From Dermatophilus congolensis (GTDB taxonomy: Bacteria > Actinomycetota > Actinomycetes > Actinomycetales > Dermatophilaceae), in contig JAUNUP010000002.1 in assembly GCA_030538115.1 (NCBI GenBank), positions 1 through 64,000 of the forward strand: DNA of 64,000 nt. Direction: 5' to 3'. The translations under genes were made by a program, and so were the position numbers. Positions 1-9,160 of this stretch are shown here, piece by piece. How positions within the stretch are numbered: the first letter of the stretch is position 1; each line of letters starts with the position of its first letter. The notes beneath the pieces are model-generated. The model did not search any database. It saw only the letters and a list, made by a program, of their open reading frames with translations, and was not told the origin of the DNA.

Positions 1-42
1 AAGGCCTGACGGCCTGACGGCCTGGCCACCTGAACAACGAAG

Positions 43-74
43 GGCTCCCCGATCGGCGACTCGATCGGGGAGCC
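43..74. terminator. Strong hairpin terminator
   Basis: A perfect 13-base-pair stem (GGCTCCCCGATCG paired with its complement) closes a short loop and is followed by TTT. It probably ends a plus-strand gene lying left of the window. The first 26 bases also hold an 8-base unit GGCCTGAC repeated twice and then partly a third time, of no known meaning. Confidence 0.8.
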
Positions 75-77
75 TTT

Positions 78-107
78 CGCCTAACTTCTGCTAGCAGCAG
101 TTAGGCG
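78..107. promoter_or_regulatory. Near-perfect 30-base palindrome, copy 1
   Basis: Half-site CGCCTAACT(T)CTGCT is followed directly by its complement, centred on CTAG, with a single mismatched pair (87/98). It shares its core with a second palindrome whose centre lies 61 bases to the right. Having no spacer and two copies is more like a dimeric repressor operator than a terminator, although it would also fold as a hairpin. Confidence 0.5.
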
Positions 108-140
108 ACGCGGACATAGTTTCTAAACTGTGGTCTCTCG

Positions 141-166
141 CCTAACTTCTGCTAGCAGAAGTTAGG
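141..166. promoter_or_regulatory. Perfect 26-base palindrome, copy 2
   Basis: Half-site CCTAACTTCTGCT is followed directly by its exact complement. The same core occurs at 81-104. The site lies just past the 3' end of the small minus-strand gene at 195-536, so it could act on a gene to the left or serve as a bidirectional terminator. Confidence 0.5.
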
Positions 167-194
167 GGACCCGCGCCTGTCGGACTTGCGCTCG

Positions 195-536
195 TCAGTC
201 GTTGGAGTGGGGGGTGGGTGGGGCGACTTCAAGGGTTTCGCCGCGGTGGATTCTCTCCGCGTAGCGGTCCACCTCCACCGGGCTCAGCTTGACGCCCGCG
301 TCGTCGAGGCGGGCCGCGATCGTGTCGCGGAGCGTGTCGAAGTCGCCGCCGCCGTGCGAGGCTGCGGCCTCACCGAGCACGGAGGCGAGCGCCTGGGCGT
401 GATCGGCGCCCTGCTCCTCCACGAACTCCTCGTTGAGGTGGACGGTCTGCGACGCCTCCGCCTTGCTGAGAGTCTCGCCGTCGTCGCGGGCCTTCTCCAC
501 GGGGCCGAGGTCGGGCTGGTCCTTGAATTCCGCCAT
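195..536 (-). CDS. Small acidic protein of unknown function
   Basis: Encodes 113 residues starting MAEFKDQPDLGP, rich in Asp and Glu, with no signal peptide or membrane segment. An AAGGAGG ribosome site lies about 6 bases before the ATG, which supports this start. I do not recognise a family. The short helical character and acidic composition would suit a soluble cytoplasmic protein. It is transcribed away from the Uma2 gene, and the 355 bases between them must hold both promoters. That it is a gene is well supported by start, ribosome site and codon bias; the function is unknown. Confidence 0.7.
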   Translation of the reverse strand: MAEFKDQPDLGPVEKARDDGETLSKAEASQTVHLNEEFVEEQGADHAQALASVLGEAAASHGGGDFDTLRDTIAARLDDAGVKLSPVEVDRYAERIHRGETLEVAPPTPHSND

Positions 537-891
537 GCTGCCTCCTTCTCCGGTGGTTTCGCACGGGCGTGTACACGGTCCCGCGCGAGTCTCCGTCAGG
601 CTAAGTGCGGCTCACCGAGCCCGCGACCGGAGAGCTACCACCTTGTCGCGGGCCCCGTGTGAACCCGCCCCCTCGTCTCGCCGCCGACTGGTCGATTCAC
701 GTCCACGCTTACGCGTCACCGCTTCCCGCGCCTCTCACCGCACGTGCCCTGGGCAGACCCAGTCGGCGAGAGTATCGTCGATGAAACTGCGCTGCTCCGG
801 AAGTTGCCCACAGGGGTTGTCCACAGGTTTACGGGCGCGCTGTCACCCGCGGGAGGTGTCTGGCATGGTCGAGCGCGAGGAGGTGGCCAGA
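537..891. other. Divergent intergenic region
   Basis: 355 bases separate the starts of the small acidic protein gene and the Uma2 gene. No open frame with a ribosome site was found. The stretch TTGCCCACAGGGGTTGTCCA (about 803-823) is a possible plus-strand promoter area. No clear operator was seen. Confidence 0.4.
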
Positions 892-1464
892 ATGACCGCG
901 ACCGTACCGATCGCCACGATGCTTCCGATCGACACCATGACGCTGGCCGAATGGGATGAGTTCACGTGGCTCCACGATCAGCGCGTCGAACTTGTGCACG
1001 GAGTACGCACAGTGAGTCCGGCGGAGTCGCTTCTCAACAAACGCGTGACCGTGCGGCTCTGCACTCTGCTGGACGCGACCGCGCCCGAACCGTGGGTGTC
1101 TGCGCCGGGCATCGATCTGACACTCGACCCTGACAGCCCGCTCGTGCGCTGCCCCGATGTCACGCTCATCCGCAACACCGTAGACGCCGACAAGGGTCGC
1201 CACGATACGGCCGACGTCGCTCTCGTCGTCGAGGTGGTGTCGCCGTACGGGGTCGAGCGGGATTGGATCACGAAGCGCGGCGAGTACGCCCGCGCTGGCA
1301 TCCCCGCCTACCTCGTCATCGACCCCCAGGCCGAGGTACTCGCCCTGTACACCGACCCCACACCCGAGGGCTACAACGCCCGCGCAGACGACGGCCAGGT
1401 CGCCACCTGGCTACTCGACGGCACAACCATCACCATCCGACTCGCGGACGTACTGCGGGTCTGA
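892..1464 (+). CDS. Uma2 family (DUF820) endonuclease-like protein
   Basis: Encodes 190 residues of the Uma2/DUF820 family, a PD-(D/E)XK-fold putative restriction-endonuclease group common in Actinobacteria and cyanobacteria. Visible family elements are LAEWDEFTW near the N-terminus, CPDVTLI (the Asp of the active site), LVVEVVSP (the Glu) and TKRGEYARAGIPAYLVID (the Lys region). The ATG at 892 is chosen because GCGAGGAGG lies about 8 bases before it; an in-frame ATG at 865 is less likely. Cellular role is not established for the family. A diverged copy of its last 19 codons reappears at 3479-3537, part of a duplication described separately. Confidence 0.85.
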   Translation: MTATVPIATMLPIDTMTLAEWDEFTWLHDQRVELVHGVRTVSPAESLLNKRVTVRLCTLLDATAPEPWVSAPGIDLTLDPDSPLVRCPDVTLIRNTVDADKGRHDTADVALVVEVVSPYGVERDWITKRGEYARAGIPAYLVIDPQAEVLALYTDPTPEGYNARADDGQVATWLLDGTTITIRLADVLRV

Positions 1465-1489
1465 GTCGGCAGGGTCTGGGGCAGCAGAC

Positions 1490-1645
1490 TTAGGCGCGCC
1501 CGGCCACGTCGAAGGCCTCGGCGATCGTGAAGGCGCCCTTGTAGACATCGGTGAGCACGTACCTCGCGCAGCCCGCGGCGTCGAGGTAGGCCAGCGCCTC
1601 CCACAGGTCGCCACCCTCGCTCGTCCACGCGCGGCCCGCGAGACG
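1490..1645 (-). pseudogene. HisA/PriA C-terminal remnant with internal deletion
   Basis: On the minus strand this stretch encodes residues matching the end of the intact HisA gene at 3562-4302: [20 protein letters not shown], then ARYVLTDV joined directly to [17 protein letters not shown]. Compared with the intact gene, 171 bases (57 codons) are missing in frame between two short similar sequences, TTGTAGA and TTGTTGA. The N-terminal half is absent, so no barrel can form. It keeps the convergent arrangement with the Uma2 gene, which is what the intact hisA has with a Uma2 tail. Several substitutions show the two copies have diverged. Confidence 0.85.
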
Positions 1646-1705
1646 CGCGCAAGCGCCTGGCCAGGGTCGCGCCACAGCCGACGGATCCTGCCCTGTGCGT
1701 GAGTG

Positions 1706-1738
1706 GGCCCCCTCAGCCCGACTCGGGATGAGGGGGCC
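1706..1738. terminator. Hairpin terminator between hisA remnant and membrane protein gene
   Basis: GGCCCCCTCA pairs perfectly with TGAGGGGGCC across a 13-base loop. It lies after the stop of the membrane protein gene (minus strand, stop at 1816) and so probably ends that transcript. Confidence 0.65.
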
Positions 1739-1815
1739 GCTCTGTTCCTAGCTCTGCCACGAGAAGGTAAGGGGCCGCGTGACGCAGTCGGGACGGCCGG
1801 GGGCACGGCCCCGCA

Positions 1816-3213
1816 TCAGGACTCGATGACTGCGGCACCTCGATTGCGCGCGATCCACGCGACGTGCGCGCATCCCAGGGCCGCGAAGGCCAAGGGCATC
1901 GCGCCGACGAACGGCTCCAGCGCGGTGCCGAACAGGTAAGTGGCCGACACCGCAGCGGCCGCGGCTGCCAGCGCCCACACGAGCAGTGCCCGGGAGCCTC
2001 GCGCACGCGGCGTCACTGCGGCGGCCATCGCAAGGATGAGCCACTGGAGCATCGCCCCTACGCCAATGTTCACCACGTCCACCGCCATCATCACCGGGGA
2101 GAAGAACCCGTTGGTGTCGATCACCACGTCAGACTTCGCCGCAGCCAACCACGCGATCTCGCCGAGCACGGGGAACACACCCGCGACGAACACCAACACG
2201 CGCCCAGCCACTCCCCAGCGCCAGAACAGCAGCGATCCCCACGCGACGGTAACGACAACGACGCTCGCGCCGAGCGGCAGCCACGGCTGGGGCAACTCCT
2301 CAATTGCGGATTCGGGGTCGGCGATGCCCTTAGCGAGCCAGCTGACGACCAGCAGGCCGAACGCTACGGCACCTGCCACCGCCGGGCTCAGCCGGGCCAA
2401 CGCGACCTCAGGGTCTCCGGGGGATTCTGGGGCGACGGGCTCAGCGGCGGCTCGCGGTACCGCCACGAGGCGGGCGACCAGCATCGCTCCCGTGAGAGCG
2501 ACCGCCGAGCCCGTGAGGATGCCGGCGCCCATGGGATCGTCGTGGCTCGGATTGGCGGTGATCACGCTTTCTGCCGTGATGAGCACGAGGAACTCGACGA
2601 TCAGCGCGCTGAACAGCAGCGGGGTCAGGCTCCAGCCCATCGACGGGCCGTGCATGCGGCCGCGACGGCTCGAGAACGCAACACCCACCAGCACGACCGG
2701 CGCCATGCCCAACAGCCACGGCATCGACAGCACCATCGTGGCGGTCGAGATCGACTCGTTCGGTGTCTCCATCTGCCCGGTCCACCACGACAACGGGCCG
2801 GAGGCGAACGCGAACACGCCGGTCAGTGCCGTGATCACGGCAATCGTGCGCCCCTTGAGACCACCCCAGCCGCGATCGCGCGCAATCGCGGCGGCGAGCG
2901 CGAGCATGCCGAGCGCGATGAGGCTCCAACCGGCCACGCTCCACTGCGTGCTCCCCTCGACCACGTACCGAGAGCCCGTGAACGGATTCGCGCCGTCATC
3001 CTGGCGCTGGATGAGGTCGAGGCCTGCGCCGCCGAACCAGCGATACCACCCTCCGATCGCCGTGGCGACGCCTCCGAGGACGAAAAGCACACCTGCCGCC
3101 CACCATGCGGCGACCGGCCCTGCCCGCGAGATGGGAGGCTCGCTGCCTCCGCTGCGATCTCCCGAGCCGCTGCCCACCCTTTCGGGCGCGCGAGCAGTCG
3201 TTTCCATGTTCAA
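1816..3213 (-). CDS. Multi-pass membrane protein of unknown function
   Basis: Encodes 465 residues beginning MNMETTARAPERVGSGSG. After a charged, Ser/Gly-rich 30-residue N-tail there are about twelve hydrophobic stretches, beginning with VAAWWAAGVLFVLGGVATAI and ending with AMPLAFAALGCAHVAWIA, so it is an integral membrane protein. The region around residues 50-80 (YRWFGGAGLDLIQRQ, GSRYVVEG) would be an outside loop. I recognise no transporter or enzyme motif. The gene lies alone between the two halves of the uma2/hisA duplication and may have arrived with that rearrangement. An ATG two codons downstream is an alternative start. Confidence 0.75.
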   Translation of the reverse strand: MNMETTARAPERVGSGSGDRSGGSEPPISRAGPVAAWWAAGVLFVLGGVATAIGGWYRWFGGAGLDLIQRQDDGANPFTGSRYVVEGSTQWSVAGWSLIALGMLALAAAIARDRGWGGLKGRTIAVITALTGVFAFASGPLSWWTGQMETPNESISTATMVLSMPWLLGMAPVVLVGVAFSSRRGRMHGPSMGWSLTPLLFSALIVEFLVLITAESVITANPSHDDPMGAGILTGSAVALTGAMLVARLVAVPRAAAEPVAPESPGDPEVALARLSPAVAGAVAFGLLVVSWLAKGIADPESAIEELPQPWLPLGASVVVVTVAWGSLLFWRWGVAGRVLVFVAGVFPVLGEIAWLAAAKSDVVIDTNGFFSPVMMAVDVVNIGVGAMLQWLILAMAAAVTPRARGSRALLVWALAAAAAAVSATYLFGTALEPFVGAMPLAFAALGCAHVAWIARNRGAAVIES

Positions 3214-3478
3214 CCCCCTGTGTCATGCCTTCGGCAGGCAGCGGCATGCCCCCACCGCGTCGGCCTCGAGCCGCCTCCCGAGAATCCCCCGTGGATTCCC
3301 GTCCGCCACTTCATCCCCCGATGAAGCGCGTACCAGCGACACGGACTCCGCACGCACAGCTTGCCACCCCGATCCCGCAATTCACAGCCTCTGCATGCCT
3401 TTTCGGATCCGTGCGCCTTACCGACGGTTACCGGCGACGCGTTGGGCCCTCAGCGCGTTGCTCTGCGCCGGCGCGCCG
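3214..3478. other. Intergenic region with a small inverted repeat
   Basis: No gene was found between the membrane protein start and the Uma2 remnant. CTTCATC-CCCC-GATGAAG at 3309-3326 is a perfect 7-base inverted repeat about 100 bases before the membrane protein start and could be an operator or weak hairpin. Confidence 0.35.
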
Positions 3479-3537
3479 CCTGGCTACTCGACGGCACCAC
3501 GATCACCATCCGTCTCGCGGACGTGCTGCGGGTCTGA
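3479..3537 (+). pseudogene. Remnant of the 3' end of the Uma2 gene
   Basis: The bases match the last 19 codons and stop of the intact Uma2 gene (1406-1464), reading CTGGCTACTCGACGGCAC and then the codons for TITIRLADVLRV and TGA. Homology stops abruptly on the left at 3479. It keeps the same convergent spacing to hisA as copy 1, which shows that the ancestral order was uma2 facing hisA. Confidence 0.85.
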
Positions 3538-3561
3538 CGCAGCAGGGTCTGACGCGCAGAC

Positions 3562-4302
3562 TCAGGGGCGCCCGGCCACGTCAAGGGCTTCTTCGATGGT
3601 GAAGGCGCCCTTGTAGAGGGCCGAGCCGACGATCGCGCCCTCTACGCCCGCCCCGACCAAGCCACGCAGAGTGCGGAGGTCGTCGAGCGTCGAGATGCCA
3701 CCGGAGGCGATCACCGGGGCGTTCGTACGCTCGCAGACCTGGCGAAGCATGTCGACGTTGGGGCCCGCCATCATGCCGTCCTTGTTGACGTCGGTGAGCA
3801 CGTATCTCGCGCAGCCCGCGGCGTCGAGGTAGGCCAGCGCCTCCCACAGGTCACCGCCTTCGCTCGTCCACGCACGGCCCGCGAGACGGGTGCCACGCAC
3901 GTCGAGGGCGATGGCGATGCGGTCGCCGTGTTCGCCGATGACCTTCGCGGTCCACTCCGGGTTCTCGATGGCGGCCGTGCCGATGTTGACGCGGCGGCAG
4001 CCCGTGGCCAGTGCGCGTTCGAGCGAGGCGTCGTCGCGGATGCCGCCCGTCAGCTCGACCTGCAGGTCGAGGCGGGCGATCATGTCGGCGATGAGGTCTG
4101 CGTTGTTGCCCTTGCCGAAGGCAGCGTCGAGGTCGACCAGGTGCAACCACCGCGACCCGGCATCCTGCCAGCGCTTGGCCGCCGCGTACGGCTCACCGTA
4201 TTGCCCGCCCGAGCCGGCGACCCCCTGCTCCAACTGCACGGCCTGGCCGTCGACGATGTCTACCGCGGGCAGCAGTTCGAGGATGGGGAGTTCGCTGGTC
4301 AC
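3562..4302 (-). CDS. hisA: HisA/PriA phosphoribosyl isomerase
   Basis: Encodes 246 residues of the (beta/alpha)8 isomerase that converts ProFAR to PRFAR in histidine synthesis. In actinobacteria lacking trpF the same enzyme (PriA) also isomerises phosphoribosyl anthranilate for tryptophan. The two catalytic aspartates are visible: D15 in LPAVDIVDG and D171 in LTDVNKDG; the phosphate loops [11 protein letters not shown] and [11 protein letters not shown] follow. The GTG at 4302 is chosen because AAAGAGG lies 8 bases before it and the protein then has the family's normal length; the frame stays open far upstream without homology. Last gene of the his operon here; hisF, its usual neighbour, is not present. 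Dual specificity is inferred from the lineage only. Confidence 0.95.
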   Translation of the reverse strand: MTSELPILELLPAVDIVDGQAVQLEQGVAGSGGQYGEPYAAAKRWQDAGSRWLHLVDLDAAFGKGNNADLIADMIARLDLQVELTGGIRDDASLERALATGCRRVNIGTAAIENPEWTAKVIGEHGDRIAIALDVRGTRLAGRAWTSEGGDLWEALAYLDAAGCARYVLTDVNKDGMMAGPNVDMLRQVCERTNAPVIASGGISTLDDLRTLRGLVGAGVEGAIVGSALYKGAFTIEEALDVAGRP

Positions 4303-4406
4303 AGTGGTTACCTCTTTGTCGCTTGTCGGGGTTCGATGTCGGCTCTCGCGTCGCTCGCAGGCACCCGCGCTCGAGGACGGGGCCGTTTCTGCACTGCGAG
4401 GGTCGC

Positions 4407-5051
4407 TCACCGCAGGGTGTCGAGCCAGTTCTTCATCAGGTGGGCGCCGGCGTCGCCGGACTTCTCGGGGTGGAACTGCGTGGCGGTGAGGGGGCCGTTC
4501 TCGACGGCGGCGACGAAGCGCGCTCCGTGCTCCGACCAGGTCACCTTCGGGGCGACGCGCTCGAACGCGCCTGTCACCTGCAGGGTCCATTCCTGCACGG
4601 CGTACGAGTGCACGAAGTAGAAGCGCTCGTCCTGCACCCCCGCGAAAATCCGCGAGTCGGCGGGCACGTCGACCGTGTTCCAGCCCATGTGCGGCACCAC
4701 CTGGGCGGGCAGACGCTCGACGGTGCCGGGCCACTCCCCCATCCCCTGCTGCCGACGCGACGCCGGCTCGGTGGAGCCGTCGAACATCACCTGCATGCCG
4801 ACGCAGATACCCAGAACCTGGCGACCTCCGGCGAGGCGGGTCTCGATGATGCGGGGCCCGTGCACGGCAGCGAGCCCGGCAGCGCACGCGTGGAAGTTGC
4901 CGACTCCCGGCACGACGAGGCCGTCGGCCGCGAGGCACGCCTTGTAGTCGGCCGTCAGCTCGACGGTCGCGCCGAGCCGTTCCAACATCCGCACGGCGGA
5001 GCGGATGTTGCCGCTGCCGTAGTCGAGCACCGCGATCGTGGGCGAGCCCAC
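4407..5051 (-). CDS. hisH: Imidazole glycerol phosphate synthase glutaminase subunit HisH
   Basis: Encodes 214 residues of the class I glutamine amidotransferase that feeds ammonia to HisF for imidazole glycerol phosphate and AICAR formation. The triad is C83 in [11 protein letters not shown]194 and E196 in [18 protein letters not shown] near the N-terminus and PGVGNF are typical. It starts 1 base after the stop of the upstream unknown gene, so the two are cotranslated. A 104-base gap separates it from hisA. The partner gene hisF is not in this window and must lie elsewhere. Confidence 0.96.
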   Translation of the reverse strand: MGSPTIAVLDYGSGNIRSAVRMLERLGATVELTADYKACLAADGLVVPGVGNFHACAAGLAAVHGPRIIETRLAGGRQVLGICVGMQVMFDGSTEPASRRQQGMGEWPGTVERLPAQVVPHMGWNTVDVPADSRIFAGVQDERFYFVHSYAVQEWTLQVTGAFERVAPKVTWSEHGARFVAAVENGPLTATQFHPEKSGDAGAHLMKNWLDTLR

Positions 5052-5052
5052 C

Positions 5053-5655
5053 TCATACCTCCGTCTCGGAGCGTTCGCGCTCCAATTCCTCGATCAGCTT
5101 GTCGAATTCGCGGGCGAACCGCGGCTTGGGCGGCACTACCCTGGCCCCCGCAAGGGCCCGGATGTCGGTCTTGCCCGCGAGGAGGTCGGCGCCCGGAAGG
5201 GCGAGGATCTCGAGGGCCTCGCGCAGAATCTCGTCGGCGGTGCCGTCTCCGCATTCGAGCAGGGCGCCGAGCGACTGGGCTGCCTTGGCCTGGAGCGACT
5301 GGTCGAGGCCCGCGACGATGACGATGTCGGCGACCGTAGCCTCCGGCAGGTCGTCGGGCGGCACGAGGCCGTTGTGCGGGGTCCAGATGAGCCACCTGAC
5401 CACGGGGCGCCAGCCGCGCGGATGCAGCACGATGACGGCCTGCGAACCCACCCGGAAGAACCCGAGAGACGCACGCATCCGCCACGTCACCGGCCGACCG
5501 GCGAGGGTGCGCACGGCGTCGTCGTAGGGGTAGCGGGCCTGGGCCACACCCGTGGGAGCGATGACTGTCCACCCCTCGACGGGGGCAACCGTCACCTCGC
5601 CGAGGCCGCGCTTCGCCCACGCCACGGCCGCCGGTACGCGGCCTGTGGACAGCAC
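5053..5655 (-). CDS. Unknown protein encoded inside the histidine operon
   Basis: Encodes about 200 residues from a GTG at 5655 preceded by GGGAGGGGG; an ATG at 5715 would add 20 Arg-rich residues and overlap the end of hisB. Segments such as [18 protein letters not shown] and [16 protein letters not shown] have alternating hydrophobic character, but there is no signal peptide or clear membrane helix. The C-terminus is charged ([17 protein letters not shown]). It sits between hisB and hisH, its stop nearly touching the hisH start. I do not recall an enzymatic assignment for proteins at this position; a role in histidine synthesis is inference from position only. Confidence 0.75.
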   Translation of the reverse strand: MLSTGRVPAAVAWAKRGLGEVTVAPVEGWTVIAPTGVAQARYPYDDAVRTLAGRPVTWRMRASLGFFRVGSQAVIVLHPRGWRPVVRWLIWTPHNGLVPPDDLPEATVADIVIVAGLDQSLQAKAAQSLGALLECGDGTADEILREALEILALPGADLLAGKTDIRALAGARVVPPKPRFAREFDKLIEELERERSETEV

Positions 5656-5695
5656 GATCCCCCTCCCGAGCGCGGCCCCGCGCCGGGAGCGTCGC

Positions 5696-6304
5696 CTAGA
5701 GAGCGCCCTTGGCACTGGGGATCCCGGTGACGCGCGGGTCGGGTTCGATCGCCGCCCGCAGCGCCCTGGCCACCGCCTTGAACTGGGCCTCGACGATGTG
5801 GTGCGGGTCGCGGCCAGAGATGAGGCGCACGTGCAGGGCGATACCGGCGTGGTGGGCCAGGGTTTCGAAGACGTGCGTGGTCATCGAACCCGCATAGGAG
5901 CCGCCGATGATCGCGTACTGCTGCCCCTCCGGTTCGCCGCTGATCACCGCGTACGGGCGACCGGACACGTCGACCACTGCGTTGGCGAGCGCCTCGTCGA
6001 GCGGGATCGTGGCCTCGCCGAAGCGGCGGATGCCGCGCTTGTCACCGAGCGCCTCACGCAGGGCGTCGCCGAGCACGATCGCCACGTCCTCCACCGAGTG
6101 GTGGCCGTCGACGTCGATATCACCGGTCGCCTCGATGTCGAGGTCGATGAGGCTGTGCTTGGAGAGGCTCTCGAGCATGTGGTCGTAGAACCGGACGCCG
6201 GTGCGTACCTTCGCCGTGCCCGTGCCGTCGAGGTCGAGGCGCAGTTTCACGCTGCTCTCGCTCGTCGCCCTCGTGACCTCGGCCACCCGGTTCTGCTTGC
6301 TCAT
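5696..6304 (-). CDS. hisB: Imidazoleglycerol-phosphate dehydratase HisB
   Basis: Encodes 202 residues of the manganese-dependent dehydratase that makes imidazole acetol phosphate. The metal-binding motifs [17 protein letters not shown] and [10 protein letters not shown] are present, with the C-terminal [12 protein letters not shown]. It is the monofunctional type, without the phosphatase domain of enterobacterial HisB. The ATG at 6304 follows AGGAGAATCG, a good ribosome site. It lies 136 bases after the hisDC stop, and its product uses the step just before HisC. Confidence 0.96.
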   Translation of the reverse strand: MSKQNRVAEVTRATSESSVKLRLDLDGTGTAKVRTGVRFYDHMLESLSKHSLIDLDIEATGDIDVDGHHSVEDVAIVLGDALREALGDKRGIRRFGEATIPLDEALANAVVDVSGRPYAVISGEPEGQQYAIIGGSYAGSMTTHVFETLAHHAGIALHVRLISGRDPHHIVEAQFKAVARALRAAIEPDPRVTGIPSAKGAL

Positions 6305-6440
6305 CGATTCTCCTGTACTCGTCGCGGCCCGTTCGGACACACGATTGACCACGCCGACCCTACCGCGCTGACGTGCTGGCTAACGCCGACCTGCGCCGAC
6401 ATATGCCGGTCATGCGCAGTCGTGCAGATTCTGTGCAGGG

Positions 6441-8960
6441 TCACGCACCCTGCGTGACGGCCCGGAGGGCGTCGAGGAACGCGGTCGTCTCGGCCTCGGT
6501 TCCCGCAGTGACGCGCAGGAATCCGGGCAGGCCCACGTCCCGCACGAGCACACCGCGGTCGAGCAGCGCCTGCCACGTCGCCGGGGCATCGGAAAGGTTC
6601 TGCAGTCCCCCGAAGAGCACGAAGTTCGCGTCGCTCGGCACCGCCTGCAGGCCCATCGCCTCGACCTCGGTGACGATGCGGTCGCGCTGGGCCTTGATCG
6701 CCTCGACGTTGGCGAGCAGCAGGTCGGCGTGGGCGAGCGCCGCCCTCGCGGTGACCTGCGTCTGCACGGAGAGGTGGTACGGCATCCGCACGAGGCGCAG
6801 CCCGTCGACCAGCGCCGGGTCGGCGGCGAGGTAGCCGAGGCGCCCACCGGCGAGCGCGAACGCCTTGCTCATCGTGCGGGTGACGACGAGACGCGGACGC
6901 CCCGCGAGGAGGGTGAGGGCGCTCGGGGTGCCGGGGCGGGCGAACTCGGCGTAGGCCTCATCCACGATGATCAGCGCGTTCGGGGCCGCGTCGTACGCCG
7001 CCGTGACGATGTCGAGGTCGAGTGCCGTGCCCGTGGGGTTGTTCGGTGAGCACAGGAACACGACGTTCGGTGCGTGCTCGGCGATCTGCGCGACGACGGA
7101 GTCGACCGAGAGGTCGAACTGTGCGCCCGGCGCCGAGGAGTCGATGCCCCGCATCCCGTCGATCCACTCCGTCTCGGAGGTGCGGGTGATGATCGGGTGC
7201 ATCGAATACGACGGCGTGAACCCCAGCGCCCGCCGACCGGGCCCACCGAACGCCTGCAGGAGGTGCAGCAGCACCTCGTTGGAGCCGTTGCCCGCCCAGA
7301 TCTGCGGCGGGGTGACGGCCACACCTGTGGTCTCGGTGAGGTACGCGGCGAGATCTTCACGCAGCAGTGTGAACTCGCGGTCGGGGTAGCGGTTGAGGTC
7401 GGGCGCGGCCTTGGTCACGGCCTCCCGGATCGCCTCGACCACCGGCTCGGGCACGGGGTAGCTGTTCTCGTTGGTGTTGAGCGCCACCGGCACGTCGAGC
7501 TGCGGCGCCCCGTAGGCGGTGCGGCCGTGCAGGGCGGGCGCGAGGAGGCGACCGATCGCCTCGGCGGGGCTCTCGGACTCACGGTGACCTGCTGTTTTGG
7601 AGGCAACGGTCGTCGCCGGCACCTCGACCTCGGAGCCGAAGCGGGCGATGATCGCGTCGCCGTGCCCGGGAAGGTCTTCGGCGCGGGCGAGGTCGACCAC
7701 CCGGCGAGCCACTCCCCCGAGCGCGCTCTTGTCGTAGTCGATGACCTGGACGCTGCGCAGGAAGGCATGTACGCCGAGGCCGCTCGCGTAAGCCGAGGTG
7801 CCGCTGGTCGGCAGCACGTGGTTGGAGCCCGAGCAGTAGTCGCCCAGGCTCACCGGGCTGTACGGGCCGACGAAGATCGCCCCCGCATTGGTGATGCGGG
7901 CGGCCACGTCGGCGGCGTCGGCGGTCTGGATCTCGAGGTGTTCGGCTCCGTAGGCGTCGACCACGGCGACGCCCGCGTCGAGGTCGGAGACGAGCACGAT
8001 CGCCGACTGCCTCCCGGCAAGCGCTGTCGAGACCCGCTCCTGGTGCTTGGTCGCGGCGACGGCGGAGGCGAGCGCGGCCTCGACCCGGTCGGCGAACTCT
8101 GGGTCGGGCGTGACGAGCACGCTCGCGGCGAGGGTGTCGTGCTCGGCCTGACTGACCATGTCAGCGGCGACGTGAGCCGGGTCGGCGGTGCCGTCGGCGA
8201 GGATCGCGATCTCCGTCGGCCCGGCCTCAGCGTCGATGCCGATGATGCTCTTGAGCAGCCGCTTGGCGGAGGCGACATAGACGTTGCCCGGCCCGGTGAC
8301 CAGCACGGCGGGCTCGCACACGACCTCCCCGGACGCCTCCTTGGCGCCGTAGGCGAACATCGCGATGGCCTGCGCGCCGCCGACGGCGTACACCTCGTCG
8401 ACTCCGAGCAGCGCGCACGCCGCAAGGATCGTGGGGTGCGGGTAGCCGGCGAAGATGCCGGTGTTGTCGCGCTGGGGCGGGCTCGTGACGGCGAGCGACC
8501 CGACTCCGGCCTCCTGCGCGGGCACGACGTTCATGACAACCGAACTCGGGTACACGGCCAGGCCGCCGGGTACGTACAGGCCGACGCGCCGCACGGGGAT
8601 CCAGCGCTGACCGACGCTGCCGCCGTCGGTGAGGCGGGTGACGTGTTCGCGGGGCATCTGCTCGGCGTGCACGAGGCGCGCCCGCCTCGCGGACTCCTCG
8701 AGACCTGCACGCACGGCCGGGTCGAGTTGCTCCAGCGCCGCGGCGAGCACCTCGGCAGGAACCCGCAGATGCTCAGGCCGCACCCCGTCGAACCGCTCGC
8801 CCAGGTCGCGCAGTGCCTCGGCTCCGCGTTCGCGCACGTCGTCGCAGATCGGAGCGACCACGTCGATGGCGGCTTCGAGGTCGAACTCGGCCCGAGGCAG
8901 CCTCTCGGCGAGAGAGCGGGGGTCGAGGGCGGCGTCACGCAGGTCGAGTCGGGAGATCAC
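6441..8960 (-). CDS. hisD-hisC: Fused histidinol dehydrogenase / histidinol-phosphate aminotransferase
   Basis: One open frame of 839 residues holds two complete enzymes. Residues 1-441 are HisD, the zinc enzyme oxidising histidinol to histidine: [30 protein letters not shown], the catalytic pair E340-H341 in [10 protein letters not shown] and [16 protein letters not shown]. Residues about 472-839 are HisC, which transaminates imidazole acetol phosphate: [33 protein letters not shown] and the PLP lysine K699 in [16 protein letters not shown] polar linker of about 30 residues (442-471) joins them with no stop codon. In related bacteria these are separate overlapping genes. The start is a GTG at 8960 with a weak ribosome site. 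A GTG within the linker could give extra free HisC. Confidence 0.9.
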   Translation of the reverse strand: MISRLDLRDAALDPRSLAERLPRAEFDLEAAIDVVAPICDDVRERGAEALRDLGERFDGVRPEHLRVPAEVLAAALEQLDPAVRAGLEESARRARLVHAEQMPREHVTRLTDGGSVGQRWIPVRRVGLYVPGGLAVYPSSVVMNVVPAQEAGVGSLAVTSPPQRDNTGIFAGYPHPTILAACALLGVDEVYAVGGAQAIAMFAYGAKEASGEVVCEPAVLVTGPGNVYVASAKRLLKSIIGIDAEAGPTEIAILADGTADPAHVAADMVSQAEHDTLAASVLVTPDPEFADRVEAALASAVAATKHQERVSTALAGRQSAIVLVSDLDAGVAVVDAYGAEHLEIQTADAADVAARITNAGAIFVGPYSPVSLGDYCSGSNHVLPTSGTSAYASGLGVHAFLRSVQVIDYDKSALGGVARRVVDLARAEDLPGHGDAIIARFGSEVEVPATTVASKTAGHRESESPAEAIGRLLAPALHGRTAYGAPQLDVPVALNTNENSYPVPEPVVEAIREAVTKAAPDLNRYPDREFTLLREDLAAYLTETTGVAVTPPQIWAGNGSNEVLLHLLQAFGGPGRRALGFTPSYSMHPIITRTSETEWIDGMRGIDSSAPGAQFDLSVDSVVAQIAEHAPNVVFLCSPNNPTGTALDLDIVTAAYDAAPNALIIVDEAYAEFARPGTPSALTLLAGRPRLVVTRTMSKAFALAGGRLGYLAADPALVDGLRLVRMPYHLSVQTQVTARAALAHADLLLANVEAIKAQRDRIVTEVEAMGLQAVPSDANFVLFGGLQNLSDAPATWQALLDRGVLVRDVGLPGFLRVTAGTEAETTAFLDALRAVTQGA

Positions 8961-9031
8961 CCGGCCAAGTCTAGGGGGCGGCGTTCGTCGGGGGCGCCAC
9001 GTGTTCGGGCACGTCACCGGCCCGGACCGGG

Positions 9032-9086
9032 GTGCCGTGACACATGTCTCCCGTCCTCTCACCTCCCAGCACCTGTGCCACGGCAC
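9032..9086 (+). repeat. 55-base palindromic intergenic repeat, copy A
   Basis: Left end GTGCCGTGACACATGT, right end ACCTGTGCCACGGCAC: imperfect inverted repeats enclosing a C/T-rich middle that includes ACCTCCCAGC. It lies between the divergent hisDC and FetB-like genes. Same length and ends as copies at 10085, 10178, 15725 and 56850. Confidence 0.8.
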
Positions 9087-9160
9087 GAAGCCCCCTACCC
9101 CGCACCTTCGGACTCGGACGGCCTCGCTCCTTCCCCGGAGAGGGCGACACCATCTCGTCG

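Noticed and set aside
1490..1675. Short minus-strand frame as a functional mini-HisA
   Set aside because: It lacks the N-terminal half of the barrel, the first catalytic Asp and 57 internal codons, so it cannot fold as the enzyme.
1940..3616. 558-codon plus-strand frame opposite the membrane protein gene
   Set aside because: The minus-strand frame has membrane helices and typical codon use, while this one is Thr/Ser/Pro-rich with no motif.
4303..4938. Long N-terminal extension of hisA (frame open from 4938)
   Set aside because: The extension overlaps hisH and is Arg-rich without homology; a good ribosome site precedes the GTG at 4302.
6440..6458. GTCACGCA-CCC-TGCGTGAC hairpin as a terminator of hisDC
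   Set aside because: It spans the hisDC stop codon and has no T-run; the short stem in GC-rich DNA is probably incidental.
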